This document shows, piece after piece, positions 43,352 to 51,557 of a stretch of DNA of 64,000 nucleotides. Position 1 is the first letter of the stretch. Each line of letters begins with the position of its first letter. The DNA lies in contig NZ_CP076607.1 of the NCBI RefSeq assembly GCF_018966525.1, positions 1,426,001 through 1,490,000 on the forward strand, given 5' to 3'. Below the pieces are notes generated by a model. It did no database searches and was not told where the DNA came from. It saw only the letters and a program-made list of their open reading frames with translations. Source of the stretch: Paenibacillus sophorae. Lineage in GTDB: Bacteria > Bacillota > Bacilli > Paenibacillales > Paenibacillaceae. Both the position numbers and the translations under genes were made by a program.

Positions 43352-44188
43352 ATGAAAAAGAGTTGGAAGCTGTTAAGCGTAATGATGGTGATCGCGCTGT
43401 TCATTCTGGCAGGATGCGGCAACGACAGCAATAATGCGGCCGGGAGCAACGCAGCTGCGGGAGAGAGCGGATCGGACGGAATCGCGGCAATTAAAGAACG
43501 CGGCAAACTGCTGGTCGGCGTTAAATACGACACGAAGCTGTTCGGTCTGAAGGACCCTTCGAGCGGCCAGGTTGAAGGCTTTGACATCGACATTTCCAAA
43601 GCGATCGCGAAGCATATTCTCGGCGACGAGAACGCGATTGAGCTGAAAGAAGTAACCTCCAAGACGCGGATTCCGATGCTGAACAACGGCGAAATCGATA
43701 TGGTCGTAGCGACGATGACGATTACGGAAGAGCGCAAGAAAGAAGTTGATTTCTCCGACGTCTACTTCCAAGCCGGACAATCGCTGCTGGTGAAGAAAGG
43801 CAGCCCGGTTAAAGGCATCGCCGACATTACGAAAGACTCCACAGTGCTGGGCTCTAAGGGCTCGACTTCGGTCAAAAATATCAAAGAAAAGGTTCCGGGT
43901 GTAACCGTACTCGAATTCGACAACTACCAGGATGCTTTCAACGCGCTAAAAACCGGCAAGGGCGACGCGCTGACGACGGACGATGCTATCCTTTACGGTA
44001 TGGCGGCACAGGACCCGAACTATGAAGTTGTAGGCGAACCGTTCACCGACGAGCCTTACGGCATTGCCGTACAAAAGGGCAACAGCGCAGTGGTAAAAGC
44101 GATCAACGACACGCTGACCGAGCTGAAATCGAGCGGCGAGTATGACAAAATCTATGAAAAATGGATCGGCAAAGCGCCGGCCAAGTAA
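43352..44188 (+). CDS. glnH: Glutamine-binding lipoprotein GlnH
   Basis: A 278-residue SBP_bac_3 family binding protein. The lipobox is LAGCG, followed by an Asn/Ala/Ser/Gly-rich linker, then GKLLVGVKYDTKLFGLKDP and VATMTITEERKKEVDFSDVYF, the amino-acid-binding hallmark. The mature protein is anchored outside the membrane and delivers glutamine or a related amino acid to the two permeases. A GGGGAG site precedes the ATG. A 245-base gap with a stable hairpin separates it from the permease, which may raise its expression relative to them. Confidence 0.92.
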   Translation: MKKSWKLLSVMMVIALFILAGCGNDSNNAAGSNAAAGESGSDGIAAIKERGKLLVGVKYDTKLFGLKDPSSGQVEGFDIDISKAIAKHILGDENAIELKEVTSKTRIPMLNNGEIDMVVATMTITEERKKEVDFSDVYFQAGQSLLVKKGSPVKGIADITKDSTVLGSKGSTSVKNIKEKVPGVTVLEFDNYQDAFNALKTGKGDALTTDDAILYGMAAQDPNYEVVGEPFTDEPYGIAVQKGNSAVVKAINDTLTELKSSGEYDKIYEKWIGKAPAK

Positions 44189-44279
44189 GTTTATATAAGC
44201 GGCAGGTTCACTGCTTAATGTGCATGGGGATGCACTTAAAGAGGGGAATATAGAAAAATCGGCTTAAAGTCGGCATCAG

Positions 44280-44320
44280 CGAAAGGATGGGACGGGCGAT
44301 TTCCGCTGGCCATCCTTTCG
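44280..44320 (+). promoter_or_regulatory. Stable hairpin between glnH and glnM
   Basis: CGAAAGGATGG (44280-44290) pairs perfectly with CCATCCTTTCG (44310-44320) around a 19-base loop. No T-run follows, so it is not a standard terminator. An RNA-stabilising stem at the glnH 3' end is likely. Confidence 0.6.
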
Positions 44321-44432
44321 TGCTTGTCAAAGGACGACCGTGAAGAGAGCGCGGGGAACATAAGAAATATAGAGAGTTACAAGTACAGGACTGTGCTAAT
44401 CGCTATTATGAGACAAAAGGCAGGTGATCAAG

Positions 44433-45083
44433 ATGCAGTTTTCCATTTTGACGGACTATTTCGGCACTTATATGGAAGGATTCCGCGGTACGATTCTTTC
44501 CAGCTTGCTGGCGCTGGCCGGTAGCTTTCTGCTGGGTACCCTATTCGCGGTATTCCGCATTTCTACCGTAAAAGCGCTGAGATGGTTCGGGACGGGGTAC
44601 GTCGAGTTTATCCGCAATATTCCGCTCCTGCTCGTCGTATATATTTTTTACTACGGCCCCTCGGCATTCGGTTCGTCTCTAGACGGATTTACGGCTGGAA
44701 CAATCGGCCTGGCCGTATACACATCGGCTTTTATTGCCGAAGCGATCCGGGCCGGCATTTCGGCCATTCCAAAAGGCCAGACCGAAGCGGCGCGTTCATC
44801 GGGCCTGACCTATGTTCAGACGATGATCCATGTCGTGCTGCCGCAGGCAATCAAGCTGGTTATTCCGCCGCTTGGCAACCAGTTCATCAACCTGATCAAG
44901 AACTCGTCGGTGCTGACGATCGTGGCCGGTCTTGATCTTATGTATTACGCGGATATTGTCAGCATCGATACGTTCCGCACGTTCGATACCTATGTGTTCG
45001 TTGCGCTGTTCTATCTGGTGCTGACTCTGCCGCTAAGTTATTGCATGCGGGTGTGGGAACGCCGGCTCCAGCGCAAATACTGA
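44433..45083 (+). CDS. glnM: Glutamine ABC transporter permease GlnM
   Basis: A 216-residue HisM-type permease. YMEGFRGTILSSLLALAGSF opens the family's N-terminal region, and the coupling loop reads QTEAARSSGLTYVQTMIHVVLPQ. Five hydrophobic helices are visible. The ATG at 44433 has AGGTGATC upstream; the frame is open for three more codons. It is separated from the second permease by about 150 bases holding two palindromic repeats. Confidence 0.9.
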   Translation: MQFSILTDYFGTYMEGFRGTILSSLLALAGSFLLGTLFAVFRISTVKALRWFGTGYVEFIRNIPLLLVVYIFYYGPSAFGSSLDGFTAGTIGLAVYTSAFIAEAIRAGISAIPKGQTEAARSSGLTYVQTMIHVVLPQAIKLVIPPLGNQFINLIKNSSVLTIVAGLDLMYYADIVSIDTFRTFDTYVFVALFYLVLTLPLSYCMRVWERRLQRKY

Positions 45084-45086
45084 AAT

Positions 45087-45216
45087 GATCCCCACAAAGT
45101 GAAGATGATGCTATGAAGCGAATTCCTAATACTTTGCGGGGACCCCGGAAAAGAAAGATAAACCCCACAAAGTGAAGAAGATGCTTCGAAGTCGATTTCG
45201 AGTACTTTGCGGGATT
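45087..45216. repeat. Two copies of a palindromic repeat
   Basis: Copy one (about 45091-45143) begins CCCCACAAAGTGAAG and ends TACTTTGCGGGG. Copy two (about 45163-45214) begins the same way and ends TACTTTGCGGG. Each can fold as a hairpin through CCCCaCAAAGT/ACTTTGcGGGG. A diverged third copy follows corA at 49241-49291. This is a dispersed repeat family, here inserted between two cooperating permease genes. Confidence 0.8.
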
Positions 45217-45232
45217 GAAAGGAGGATAAACG

Positions 45233-45883
45233 ATGGATTTTGTCGGTGCTTATTCAGCGGAAAATCTCAAGTTCTTGTTGGATGGCCTGTATGTCACGCT
45301 GCTTGTCGCTTTTGTGGCGATTATTCTCAGCTTCCTGCTTGGCTGTATCCTTGGTGTGATCCGCTATACGAAGATTCCGGTATTATCGCAGTTCAGCTTC
45401 GTGTTTGTAGAATTGATCCGAAATCTGCCGCTGCTGCTCCTCATCTTCTTTATGCGCTTCGCGCTGCCGGAGGTCGGAATCAAGCTCGGGCTGATTACAG
45501 CGGCGATAGCGGCACTGACGATTTTTGAGGCGGCGATGATTTCGGAAATTGTGCGCGGCGGACTTGCCTCGGTCGACAAAGGGCAGATTGAAGCGGCGCG
45601 TTCGTCGGGACTTAACGGCGCGCAGACCTTGTGGCATGTCGTGCTCCCCCAGGGCTTGCGCCGCATGGTTCCCCCGCTGGTCAGCCAGTTTATTTCCCTG
45701 CTGAAGGATACTTCGCTGGCGGTCATTATTTCCCTGGAGGAACTGATGCACAACGCCGGAATTATTATCGGACACGGCTTTAACTATACGATTCCGACGC
45801 TGCTGCTCGTAGCGCTGATCTATTTTACAGTCAATTTCCTGCTGTCCCTGCTGTCCAAACGTCTGGAGACGAAGAATGCTTAA
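45233..45883 (+). CDS. glnP: Glutamine ABC transporter permease GlnP
   Basis: A 216-residue HisM/GlnP-type permease, homologous to the preceding one. NLKFLLDGLYVTLLVAFVAI opens the protein and the coupling loop is IEAARSSGLNGAQTLWHVVLPQGLRR. AAAGGAGG lies eight bases before the ATG. With GlnM it should form the heterodimeric channel powered by GlnQ. It is the last transporter gene; the sensor kinase gene starts about 100 bases later on its own probable promoter. Confidence 0.9.
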   Translation: MDFVGAYSAENLKFLLDGLYVTLLVAFVAIILSFLLGCILGVIRYTKIPVLSQFSFVFVELIRNLPLLLLIFFMRFALPEVGIKLGLITAAIAALTIFEAAMISEIVRGGLASVDKGQIEAARSSGLNGAQTLWHVVLPQGLRRMVPPLVSQFISLLKDTSLAVIISLEELMHNAGIIIGHGFNYTIPTLLLVALIYFTVNFLLSLLSKRLETKNA

Positions 45884-45979
45884 CACTACGCCGCAGTCGT
45901 TTTTCGTAGTATTTTATAGGAATTCAGAGCGGTTTATGGTACTATAATGGCTAATACTAGCACGCGGGAGTATTGGCTA

Positions 45980-47263
45980 ATGGGGCAGCCGCTTAACCGA
46001 CATCCATATATTCAGATTCTGCTGGTCGCGGTCGTAACGGCGATTGCCGGGGAGTTCAAGATCAATCCCTACGCTGGCGACATCTTCAGAATCGGCTTAG
46101 GCAGCAGTGCATTTCTGCTGTTTTTGCTTTTGTTTCGGCATCTTCCGTTTATGCTCACCGGCGTGGTTACGGGCGTATCCGTGCTGCTGTTCCGGACAGG
46201 CCTTGATCTGGCGGGAACGGATTTTACCATACTTGAGATTGTGACCAGACACTGCTCCGCGATGGTGTATTACATAGTTTTTGCCGTGCTGATGCGTGTA
46301 ATCAAAGACCGGATGGACGGTTTCCATCCGCTGGTGCTGGGGGCTGTGGCGGCGGTCATCGATCTGCTCTCCAATGAGATGGAACTGCTGACCCGGCTGG
46401 TCGTGCTGGGAACGACCTCGTTCCGCCTGAATGAATGGACGTATCTGATGGCGATTGCCATGCTGAGAACCTATTTTACTACAGGGCTGTACAGCAGCAT
46501 ATCCGTCAGTCAGCTTCGGCTGGTGCAGAAGGAACAGAACCGCCGGATGGAGCAGATGCTCGGTTTCGGATCGGGCCTGTACGGGGAAGTGTTCTATCTG
46601 CAAAAATCAATCGGTACGCTGGAACAGGCTACGCTGGACAGTTATGATTTGTATCGCAGTCTCAAAGACGGCGGAGAGCCGGCCCACAGCCGCCAGGTGC
46701 TCCACATCACGCAGCAGATTCATGAGGTGAAGAAGGACTCGCAGCGGATTCTGGCGGGTCTGACGAAGCTGGTGGACCGCGAAGTAACCGGCGATATGCC
46801 GCTGTCTGGCCTTCTGCGTTTTACCGTGAAGAGCAACCAGAAGTATGCCGACATGCTTGGCAAGAATATCACGATCATTCAGCAGACCACCTCCGATTAT
46901 ACCACCGCAAGCTACATTCCTCTGCTTACGCTGCTCAATAACCTTACAGCTAATGCCGTCGAGGCGATCAAAGATACGGGAACCATTTATCTGAACATAT
47001 ACGAAAAAGAAGACATGACCGTGCTCACTGTCACCGACAGCGGCGGCGGTGTGAACGACCGCGACCGCGAGCTGCTGTTCGAGCCGGGCTTCACGACCAA
47101 ATTCGATGATGAGGGCGTGGCGGCGACGGGAATCGGACTCTCGCATGTGCAGGATATCGTCAGGTTATTCGAGGGCAAGATTACGGTCAGCAACGCTCCC
47201 TATGCGGGCGGGGCCATGTTCAAGATCGCCATTCCAACGAAGAATCTGCGAAAGGAGGAGTAG
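45980..47263 (+). CDS. glnK: Sensor histidine kinase GlnK (YcbA-like)
   Basis: A membrane sensor kinase of 427 residues, counted from ATG 45980, which follows GCGGGAG. An earlier in-frame ATG at 45947 overlaps a TATAAT (45943-45948) and lacks a ribosome site, so it is unlikely. The first 190 residues contain about five to six hydrophobic helices. His248 in QQIHEVKKDSQ is the probable phosphorylated residue. The ATPase domain shows NNLTANAVEAIKDTG (N box), VTDSGGGV and GIGLSHVQDIVRLF. B. subtilis GlnK-GlnL respond to glutamine; location beside glnQHMP supports that role. Confidence 0.87.
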   Translation: MGQPLNRHPYIQILLVAVVTAIAGEFKINPYAGDIFRIGLGSSAFLLFLLLFRHLPFMLTGVVTGVSVLLFRTGLDLAGTDFTILEIVTRHCSAMVYYIVFAVLMRVIKDRMDGFHPLVLGAVAAVIDLLSNEMELLTRLVVLGTTSFRLNEWTYLMAIAMLRTYFTTGLYSSISVSQLRLVQKEQNRRMEQMLGFGSGLYGEVFYLQKSIGTLEQATLDSYDLYRSLKDGGEPAHSRQVLHITQQIHEVKKDSQRILAGLTKLVDREVTGDMPLSGLLRFTVKSNQKYADMLGKNITIIQQTTSDYTTASYIPLLTLLNNLTANAVEAIKDTGTIYLNIYEKEDMTVLTVTDSGGGVNDRDRELLFEPGFTTKFDDEGVAATGIGLSHVQDIVRLFEGKITVSNAPYAGGAMFKIAIPTKNLRKEE

Positions 47264-47266
47264 AGC

Positions 47267-48169
47267 ATGCCGTTATCTTTCTGTATTGTTGACGATGACC
47301 GGAGCGCCAGAAGAATGCTGCAGCATATTATCGAGGAGAGCGGGCTTGGCGAAGTGGCGGGGACAGCCGAAGGCGGCCAGGAAGGCGTCAGGCTTATTCT
47401 GGAAGAGTCGCCCGACATTGTGCTGATGGATCTGCTCATGCCCGACCAGGACGGGATCGAGACGATCCGCTCCCTGCAGGCGCAGGGCTGCAAGTCCAAG
47501 TTCGTCATGATTTCGCAGATCGAGAATCAGGATATGGTCGGAAGGGCGTATGAAAGCGGCATCGAATTCTTCATCCGCAAGCCGATTAACCGGATTGAGG
47601 TGGAGACCGTGCTGCGCAGGGTGAACGAGCGTTATGCCATGAGCCGCTATCTGGACGAAATCAAATCAAGCTTAGAGAAGCTGGAGGGGCTTCAGTTCGG
47701 AGGGGCTCCTGCTATTCCGGCCCGGCGTAGTGTCAAGGATGCCGTTCAGCCGATACTGATGAACATGGGCATGATCGGCGAGAGCGGCAGCCGCGATATT
47801 ACAGCGATCATGGAAATTCTGATGGAACGGGAGGATGCGGGAACGCTGCCCCCGCTTAAGGAGCTGTACGAGGCAGTGGCCGCCAGATACAAAGAGGGCA
47901 CAAGCGACATTGCCAAGGAAACGAAGGCCATCGAGCAGCGGCTGCGGCGAGCGCTGGCGACCGGGCTGACGCATCTGGCCTCCATCGGTCTGACCGATTA
48001 CAGCCATCCCAAATTCGAATACTACGCGCCGCTTTACTTCGATTTCGAAGATGTGCGAGCCAAGATGAAGGAAATTGACCAGGGCCGGGAATCCGGCAAG
48101 GCCAAAGTGAATATCCGCAAATTTTTGCAGGTCATGGCTCTGGAGCTTCAGGAAGGACTGGGGCGCTGA
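47267..48169 (+). CDS. glnL: Response regulator GlnL (YcbB-like)
   Basis: A 300-residue response regulator. The receiver domain has FCIVDDDRSARR at the N-terminus, the phosphorylated Asp in DIVLMDLLMPDQDG, and Lys in FFIRKPINRIE. The C-terminal 170 residues are not a standard HTH type but match the YcbB/GlnL output domain (SRDITAIMEILMEREDAGTL, ATGLTHLASIGLTDYSHPKF). GGAGG lies inside the glnK end, eight bases from the ATG, so the pair is coupled. In B. subtilis GlnL activates glutaminase and glutamine transport genes. Confidence 0.88.
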   Translation: MPLSFCIVDDDRSARRMLQHIIEESGLGEVAGTAEGGQEGVRLILEESPDIVLMDLLMPDQDGIETIRSLQAQGCKSKFVMISQIENQDMVGRAYESGIEFFIRKPINRIEVETVLRRVNERYAMSRYLDEIKSSLEKLEGLQFGGAPAIPARRSVKDAVQPILMNMGMIGESGSRDITAIMEILMEREDAGTLPPLKELYEAVAARYKEGTSDIAKETKAIEQRLRRALATGLTHLASIGLTDYSHPKFEYYAPLYFDFEDVRAKMKEIDQGRESGKAKVNIRKFLQVMALELQEGLGR

Positions 48170-48184
48170 AATCCCCTCCCGAAT

Positions 48185-48213
48185 TTGGGCAGGGGCTATT
48201 CCTGCTGTACAAT
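48185..48213 (+). promoter_or_regulatory. Promoter of corA
   Basis: TTGGGC (48185-48190), a 17-base spacer and TACAAT (48208-48213) lie 38 bases before the corA start and 16 bases after the glnL stop. Confidence 0.6.
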
Positions 48214-48250
48214 GATGAAAGCAGGGCAACTGGAGGAGGGCAGGAGGATT

Positions 48251-49210
48251 ATGATACGGACACTGGCGGTTACCCATCAGGGGGAAGTGCTGATGGATAA
48301 GCCACTTTTTGAAATCAACTTGGAGGATTACAAATGGATATGGGCGGATTTTTCGGAACCGACCTCGGATGAGACGATACTGCTGGATACCTATTTTCAC
48401 TTTCATCCACTGGCGATTGAGGACTGCATACATGTGCTTCAGCGTCCGAAGCTCGATTATTACGAGGATGTGCAGTTTTTTGTGCTGCATGCGCTGAATG
48501 AGACGACACTGAGCGCGGAAGAGGTGGATTTGTTTGTCGGCAAATCGATCTTCGTGTCTTATCATCTTCACGAGCAGGTTGAGCTGGAAGAAGCCTGGGA
48601 TCGGGTTGTAAAGGAACTCCACAGCCGGAAGGGGTGGTCCGGAGGTCCGATGCTGGCGGCTTACACTGTGATGGACAAGCTGGTGGACAACTATTTTCCA
48701 AGCCTGTATATGATTGAGGACGAGCTTGCGGAGCTGGACAGCCGGGGGGGCCGTGAATCGGTGGAGGAGCTGCTGTCCCAGGTATTCGATGTTCGCGGGC
48801 GTCTCTTGAAGCTGCGCCGGACGATTGTGCCGATGCGGGATTTGATGTACCGGATTCTCAATTCCCAGCATATCCAGAGCAACGCGGAAGAGCGTATGTA
48901 TTTCGGCGACATTTACGATCACCTGCTCAAGCTGACCGATATGATCGAAGCCGACAGGGAAATGACGGCGGACCTGCGTGACAGCTACATATCGCTGAAT
49001 TCCAACCGGATGAATTCGATTATGAAGACGCTGACGGTAATCACAACGATCTTCATGCCCTTGACGCTGATTGCCGGCATTTACGGTATGAATTTCGATG
49101 TAATGCCTGAACTGAACTTTGCCTACGGATACCCCCTTGTCTTGATGATTATGCTGCTGCTGGGCGTAAGCATGGTGCTGTGGTTTCGAAGACGGGGCTG
49201 GTTTAAGTAG
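48251..49210 (+). CDS. CorA-family divalent metal transporter
   Basis: A 319-residue CorA/MIT-family channel for magnesium or related metals. The long cytoplasmic N-terminal funnel domain is acidic. Two C-terminal membrane helices flank the IYGMNF signature (GMN selectivity motif), followed by a basic end (FRRRGWFK). AGGAGG lies three to four bases from ATG 48251, somewhat close; a longer frame to 48185 would start inside the predicted promoter. It is likely monocistronic. Confidence 0.92.
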   Translation: MIRTLAVTHQGEVLMDKPLFEINLEDYKWIWADFSEPTSDETILLDTYFHFHPLAIEDCIHVLQRPKLDYYEDVQFFVLHALNETTLSAEEVDLFVGKSIFVSYHLHEQVELEEAWDRVVKELHSRKGWSGGPMLAAYTVMDKLVDNYFPSLYMIEDELAELDSRGGRESVEELLSQVFDVRGRLLKLRRTIVPMRDLMYRILNSQHIQSNAEERMYFGDIYDHLLKLTDMIEADREMTADLRDSYISLNSNRMNSIMKTLTVITTIFMPLTLIAGIYGMNFDVMPELNFAYGYPLVLMIMLLLGVSMVLWFRRRGWFK

Positions 49211-49240
49211 CGGGGTGGTGGAGGACAGGATCATACATAG

Positions 49241-49291
49241 CCCCATAAAATTGAGGCCTTGGCTAAAGGTAACTCAGGTACTTTGCGGGGC
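49241..49291. repeat. Third copy of the CCCCACAAAGT-type repeat
   Basis: It begins GCCCCATAAAATTGAGG and ends GGTACTTTGCGGGGCCCC. It shares the TACTTTGCGGGG arm with the two copies at 45087-45216. It is followed at 49318-49334 by a small ACGGC-TGA-GCCGT-CTTTT hairpin that may terminate corA. Confidence 0.65.
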
Positions 49292-49406
49292 CCCAAAACT
49301 TATCAATGTAAGAAGAAACGGCTGAGCCGTCTTTTAAGTACGAAATGGTTCTGGCGGCTGCGGCCCAAATGACGACCCCTGCCGCCAGAGCTTAAGGCGG
49401 CGCCGC

Positions 49407-49967
49407 TTACTTGCGGCGCCGCTTGCCGGAGGACGAACCCGAACGCCGCCGCCCCGAAGAGCCCGATTTGCGGCGCTTCGGGGCGCTCCTTTTGTTGCGC
49501 CGGCGAGGCTTGTAGGATGCGGAATCTTCTTCCGCCGCGAGCAGGCCGGTCGCTGCGCCAAGCGCACCCGCCCCTTTTCCTTTGCCTATGCTGCCCATAA
49601 CGAGCTTGAACATCGGAGCCATCTGCTGAAAGCCCTGCATCACCTTCTGTACTTTGCCCACGGAACTGACGATCCCGTCGATTCCCCCCATGCGGTCGAT
49701 AATGCCTTTGATCTGATCCATATTCCCCAGGTTGGCGAGCCCGCCGAGGTTTCCGAGCAGTCCTCCACCTTTTGTAGCCGCCTCCGTTACTGCCGGAGCC
49801 GCAAGAGCGGTTTCGGCTGTTTCCGCTCCCAAAGGGGAGAATGCGCCTGCTCCTCCGGGTCCCGGTACCTGCACGTAAGTATTGATGCCGGGGTAGGGAG
49901 AAGAACTGAACGGGTCAGCCAACGCGCGGCTGCTCCGATGGGAATGATTATAGTAATGCTGAGGCAT
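49407..49967 (-). CDS. YqfQ/VrrA-like protein
   Basis: A 186-residue protein from ATG 49967 (AAAGGAATG upstream). The N-terminus is Tyr/His/Ser-rich (MPQHYYNHSHRSS). The centre is Gly/Met-rich with helical segments (GGGLLGNLGGLANLGNMDQI, QKVMQGFQQMAPMFKLVMG), the look of YqfQ-like proteins. The last 35 residues are almost only Lys, Arg and Ser (KRRKSGSSGRRRSGSSSGKR), suggesting nucleic-acid or surface binding. Function is unknown. The final codons KRRRK-stop form half of a GCGGCGCCGC palindrome pair (49398-49421), so the tail end may come from a repeat. Confidence 0.75.
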   Translation of the reverse strand: MPQHYYNHSHRSSRALADPFSSSPYPGINTYVQVPGPGGAGAFSPLGAETAETALAAPAVTEAATKGGGLLGNLGGLANLGNMDQIKGIIDRMGGIDGIVSSVGKVQKVMQGFQQMAPMFKLVMGSIGKGKGAGALGAATGLLAAEEDSASYKPRRRNKRSAPKRRKSGSSGRRRSGSSSGKRRRK

Positions 49968-50329
49968 TGATATCACATTCCTTTGTCGGTTATTTTTGCT
50001 ATACTGTATGTCATGGGCGAACATAAGGTATGGACGGATGCCCGGGATAACAGGGATAAGAGCGGAAAAGGGCAGACGCCCAGCAGCCGGGGAAATCTTG
50101 AATAATCCTTGTCCGGCTTTGTTTTTGATGCCCTGATGCAGTAAGATAGGAATGGTGCTGATAGATGGGAGAGCGGGACTGGAAGCAGCGGATGTTAACA
50201 TTTTGTGCGTATGGAGTGGACAATTGTCCGTCATTTTCGTTCTTTACAGCGTGAAATCGTTAATGCTTGAAAAAAGCGCTCTGGTGCAATATAGTAAAGG
50301 CAGTAAGCCACATTAGGGGATGATTAATT
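49968..50329. other. Divergent intergenic region yqfQ-yerC
   Basis: About 360 bases. Apart from the yerC promoter at 50267-50295 I see no gene, terminator or structured RNA. The open minus-strand frame that extends back through it from yqfQ lacks a ribosome site at any start. Confidence 0.4.
50267..50295 (+). promoter_or_regulatory. Promoter of yerC
   Basis: TTGAAA (50267-50272), a 17-base spacer and TATAGT (50290-50295), each with one mismatch to consensus. It lies 35 bases before yerC. Confidence 0.8.
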
Positions 50330-50620
50330 ATGCAGCTGAAGAAGCTAAACGATAAAAGTATCGATCAACTGTTTGAAGCCATTTTAACTTTAAAAAATAT
50401 GGAAGAATGCTATGTATTTTTTGACGACCTGTGCACGGTGAACGAGATTCAGTCGCTCTCGCAGCGCCTTGAGGTTGCGCGTATGCTGGGCAAAGGCTGC
50501 ACTTATAACCAGATTGAAGCGGAGACAGGTGCGAGCACGGCGACCATCTCGCGGGTTAAACGGTGCCTTAACTATGGTAATGACGGCTATAAGCTGACGC
50601 TGGAACGCTTGGGGCGCTGA
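50330..50620 (+). CDS. yerC: YerC/YecD-type TrpR-like regulator
   Basis: A 96-residue TrpR-superfamily DNA-binding protein. The helix-turn-helix is KGCTYNQIEAETGASTATIS followed by RVKRCLNYG; the region before it (DDLCTVNEIQSLSQRLEVAR) is the conserved dimerisation part. The targets of this family are not settled. GGGGATG precedes the ATG, and a strong promoter is 35 bases upstream. The chelatase gene begins five bases after its stop, so both share a transcript. Confidence 0.92.
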   Translation: MQLKKLNDKSIDQLFEAILTLKNMEECYVFFDDLCTVNEIQSLSQRLEVARMLGKGCTYNQIEAETGASTATISRVKRCLNYGNDGYKLTLERLGR

Positions 50621-50625
50621 CACCG

Positions 50626-51411
50626 ATGAACCCGGGCGTGCTCATCATCAGTCACGGTTCGCGCGATACGTCCTGGGTGGCTATCGTAGATGAAGGGGTA
50701 AGTGAATTATCGCTGCGGGAAGATCTTCCCGTGGCGGTTTCTTTTTTGGAGCTGGTGGAAGGGCGTTCCATTCAGGACGGGATCGATACATTGGAAGGGC
50801 AGGGCGTTACGGATATTCTGGTCATCCCGCTGTTCGTCTCGTCGGGTAGCACCCATGTTGATGAGATAGCCTATGCGCTCGGGGCCAAGGATGAACCGGA
50901 AAAAGAGACCGATCTTGAGCGGTTTAGAGTAACAGCTCGCGTTCATTATGGCGACCCCGTCGACGACGATCCGGATATCGCGGTCATGGTCTGGGATAAG
51001 ATCCGGGAGCTGTCGGTTAATCCCGCCAGAGAGACGATACTGCTGGTCGGCCACGGAAGCGTGCATGCCGGCTTCCGCCAGCGCTGGGAACGGGGAATGT
51101 CTTCGCTGGCGGAATGCGTCCGCAAGGTCAGCGGCATTGCGGCGGCGGATTATGCGCTGCTGAGTCCGGACAGTGTAGGCGATAAGGTACGGTACTGGCG
51201 TGAACAGGGGCATGAGGTGCTGGTCGCGCCGATTTTTTTAAGTGAAGGCTACTTTACCAAGAATGTCATTCCGGGGAGGCTCCAAGGATTAATCTATAAA
51301 TATACCGGAAAAACGCTGCTGCCACACCCGCTGCTGCCGCACTTTATCGCGGCTCAAGTGGAGGAGATGCTGAAAAGGCTGCGCGGAGGAGAAAGTGAAA
51401 CGGGCCGGTAA
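50626..51411 (+). CDS. CbiX/SirB-type ferrochelatase-like protein
   Basis: A 261-residue class II chelatase. VLIISHGSRDTSWVAIVDEG holds the first metal-binding His, with a second domain copy around ILLVGHGSVHAGFRQRW; FVSSGSTHVDEI and LSEGYFTKNVIPGRL are the matching later motifs. Two half-domains suggest a SirB-like sirohydrochlorin cobalt- or ferrochelatase used in sirohaem or cobalamin synthesis. No other tetrapyrrole gene is nearby, so the metal and pathway are not resolved. It is coupled to yerC. Confidence 0.87.
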   Translation: MNPGVLIISHGSRDTSWVAIVDEGVSELSLREDLPVAVSFLELVEGRSIQDGIDTLEGQGVTDILVIPLFVSSGSTHVDEIAYALGAKDEPEKETDLERFRVTARVHYGDPVDDDPDIAVMVWDKIRELSVNPARETILLVGHGSVHAGFRQRWERGMSSLAECVRKVSGIAAADYALLSPDSVGDKVRYWREQGHEVLVAPIFLSEGYFTKNVIPGRLQGLIYKYTGKTLLPHPLLPHFIAAQVEEMLKRLRGGESETGR

Positions 51412-51488
51412 ACCGTACCTGATCCGTAAATCGTGCTGCTGGTATAACCGCAATCCTCATGTGCTTTTTCCTCTCTTGCCCACATATA

Positions 51489-51518
51489 TTGATTGTGCCC
51501 TCCAGAATTGGGTATAAT
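51489..51518 (+). promoter_or_regulatory. Promoter of dgkB
   Basis: TTGATT (51489-51494), an 18-base spacer and a perfect TATAAT (51513-51518), 40 bases before the dgkB start. Confidence 0.75.
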
Positions 51519-51557
51519 CAGTTAAGTGTTTAATAAAGAAACGGGTGAAGTTCCGGA

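Noticed and set aside
49968..50234. 89-codon N-terminal extension of the YqfQ-like protein
   Set aside because: The frame is open but no start there has a ribosome site, while ATG 49967 has one and begins a typical sequence.
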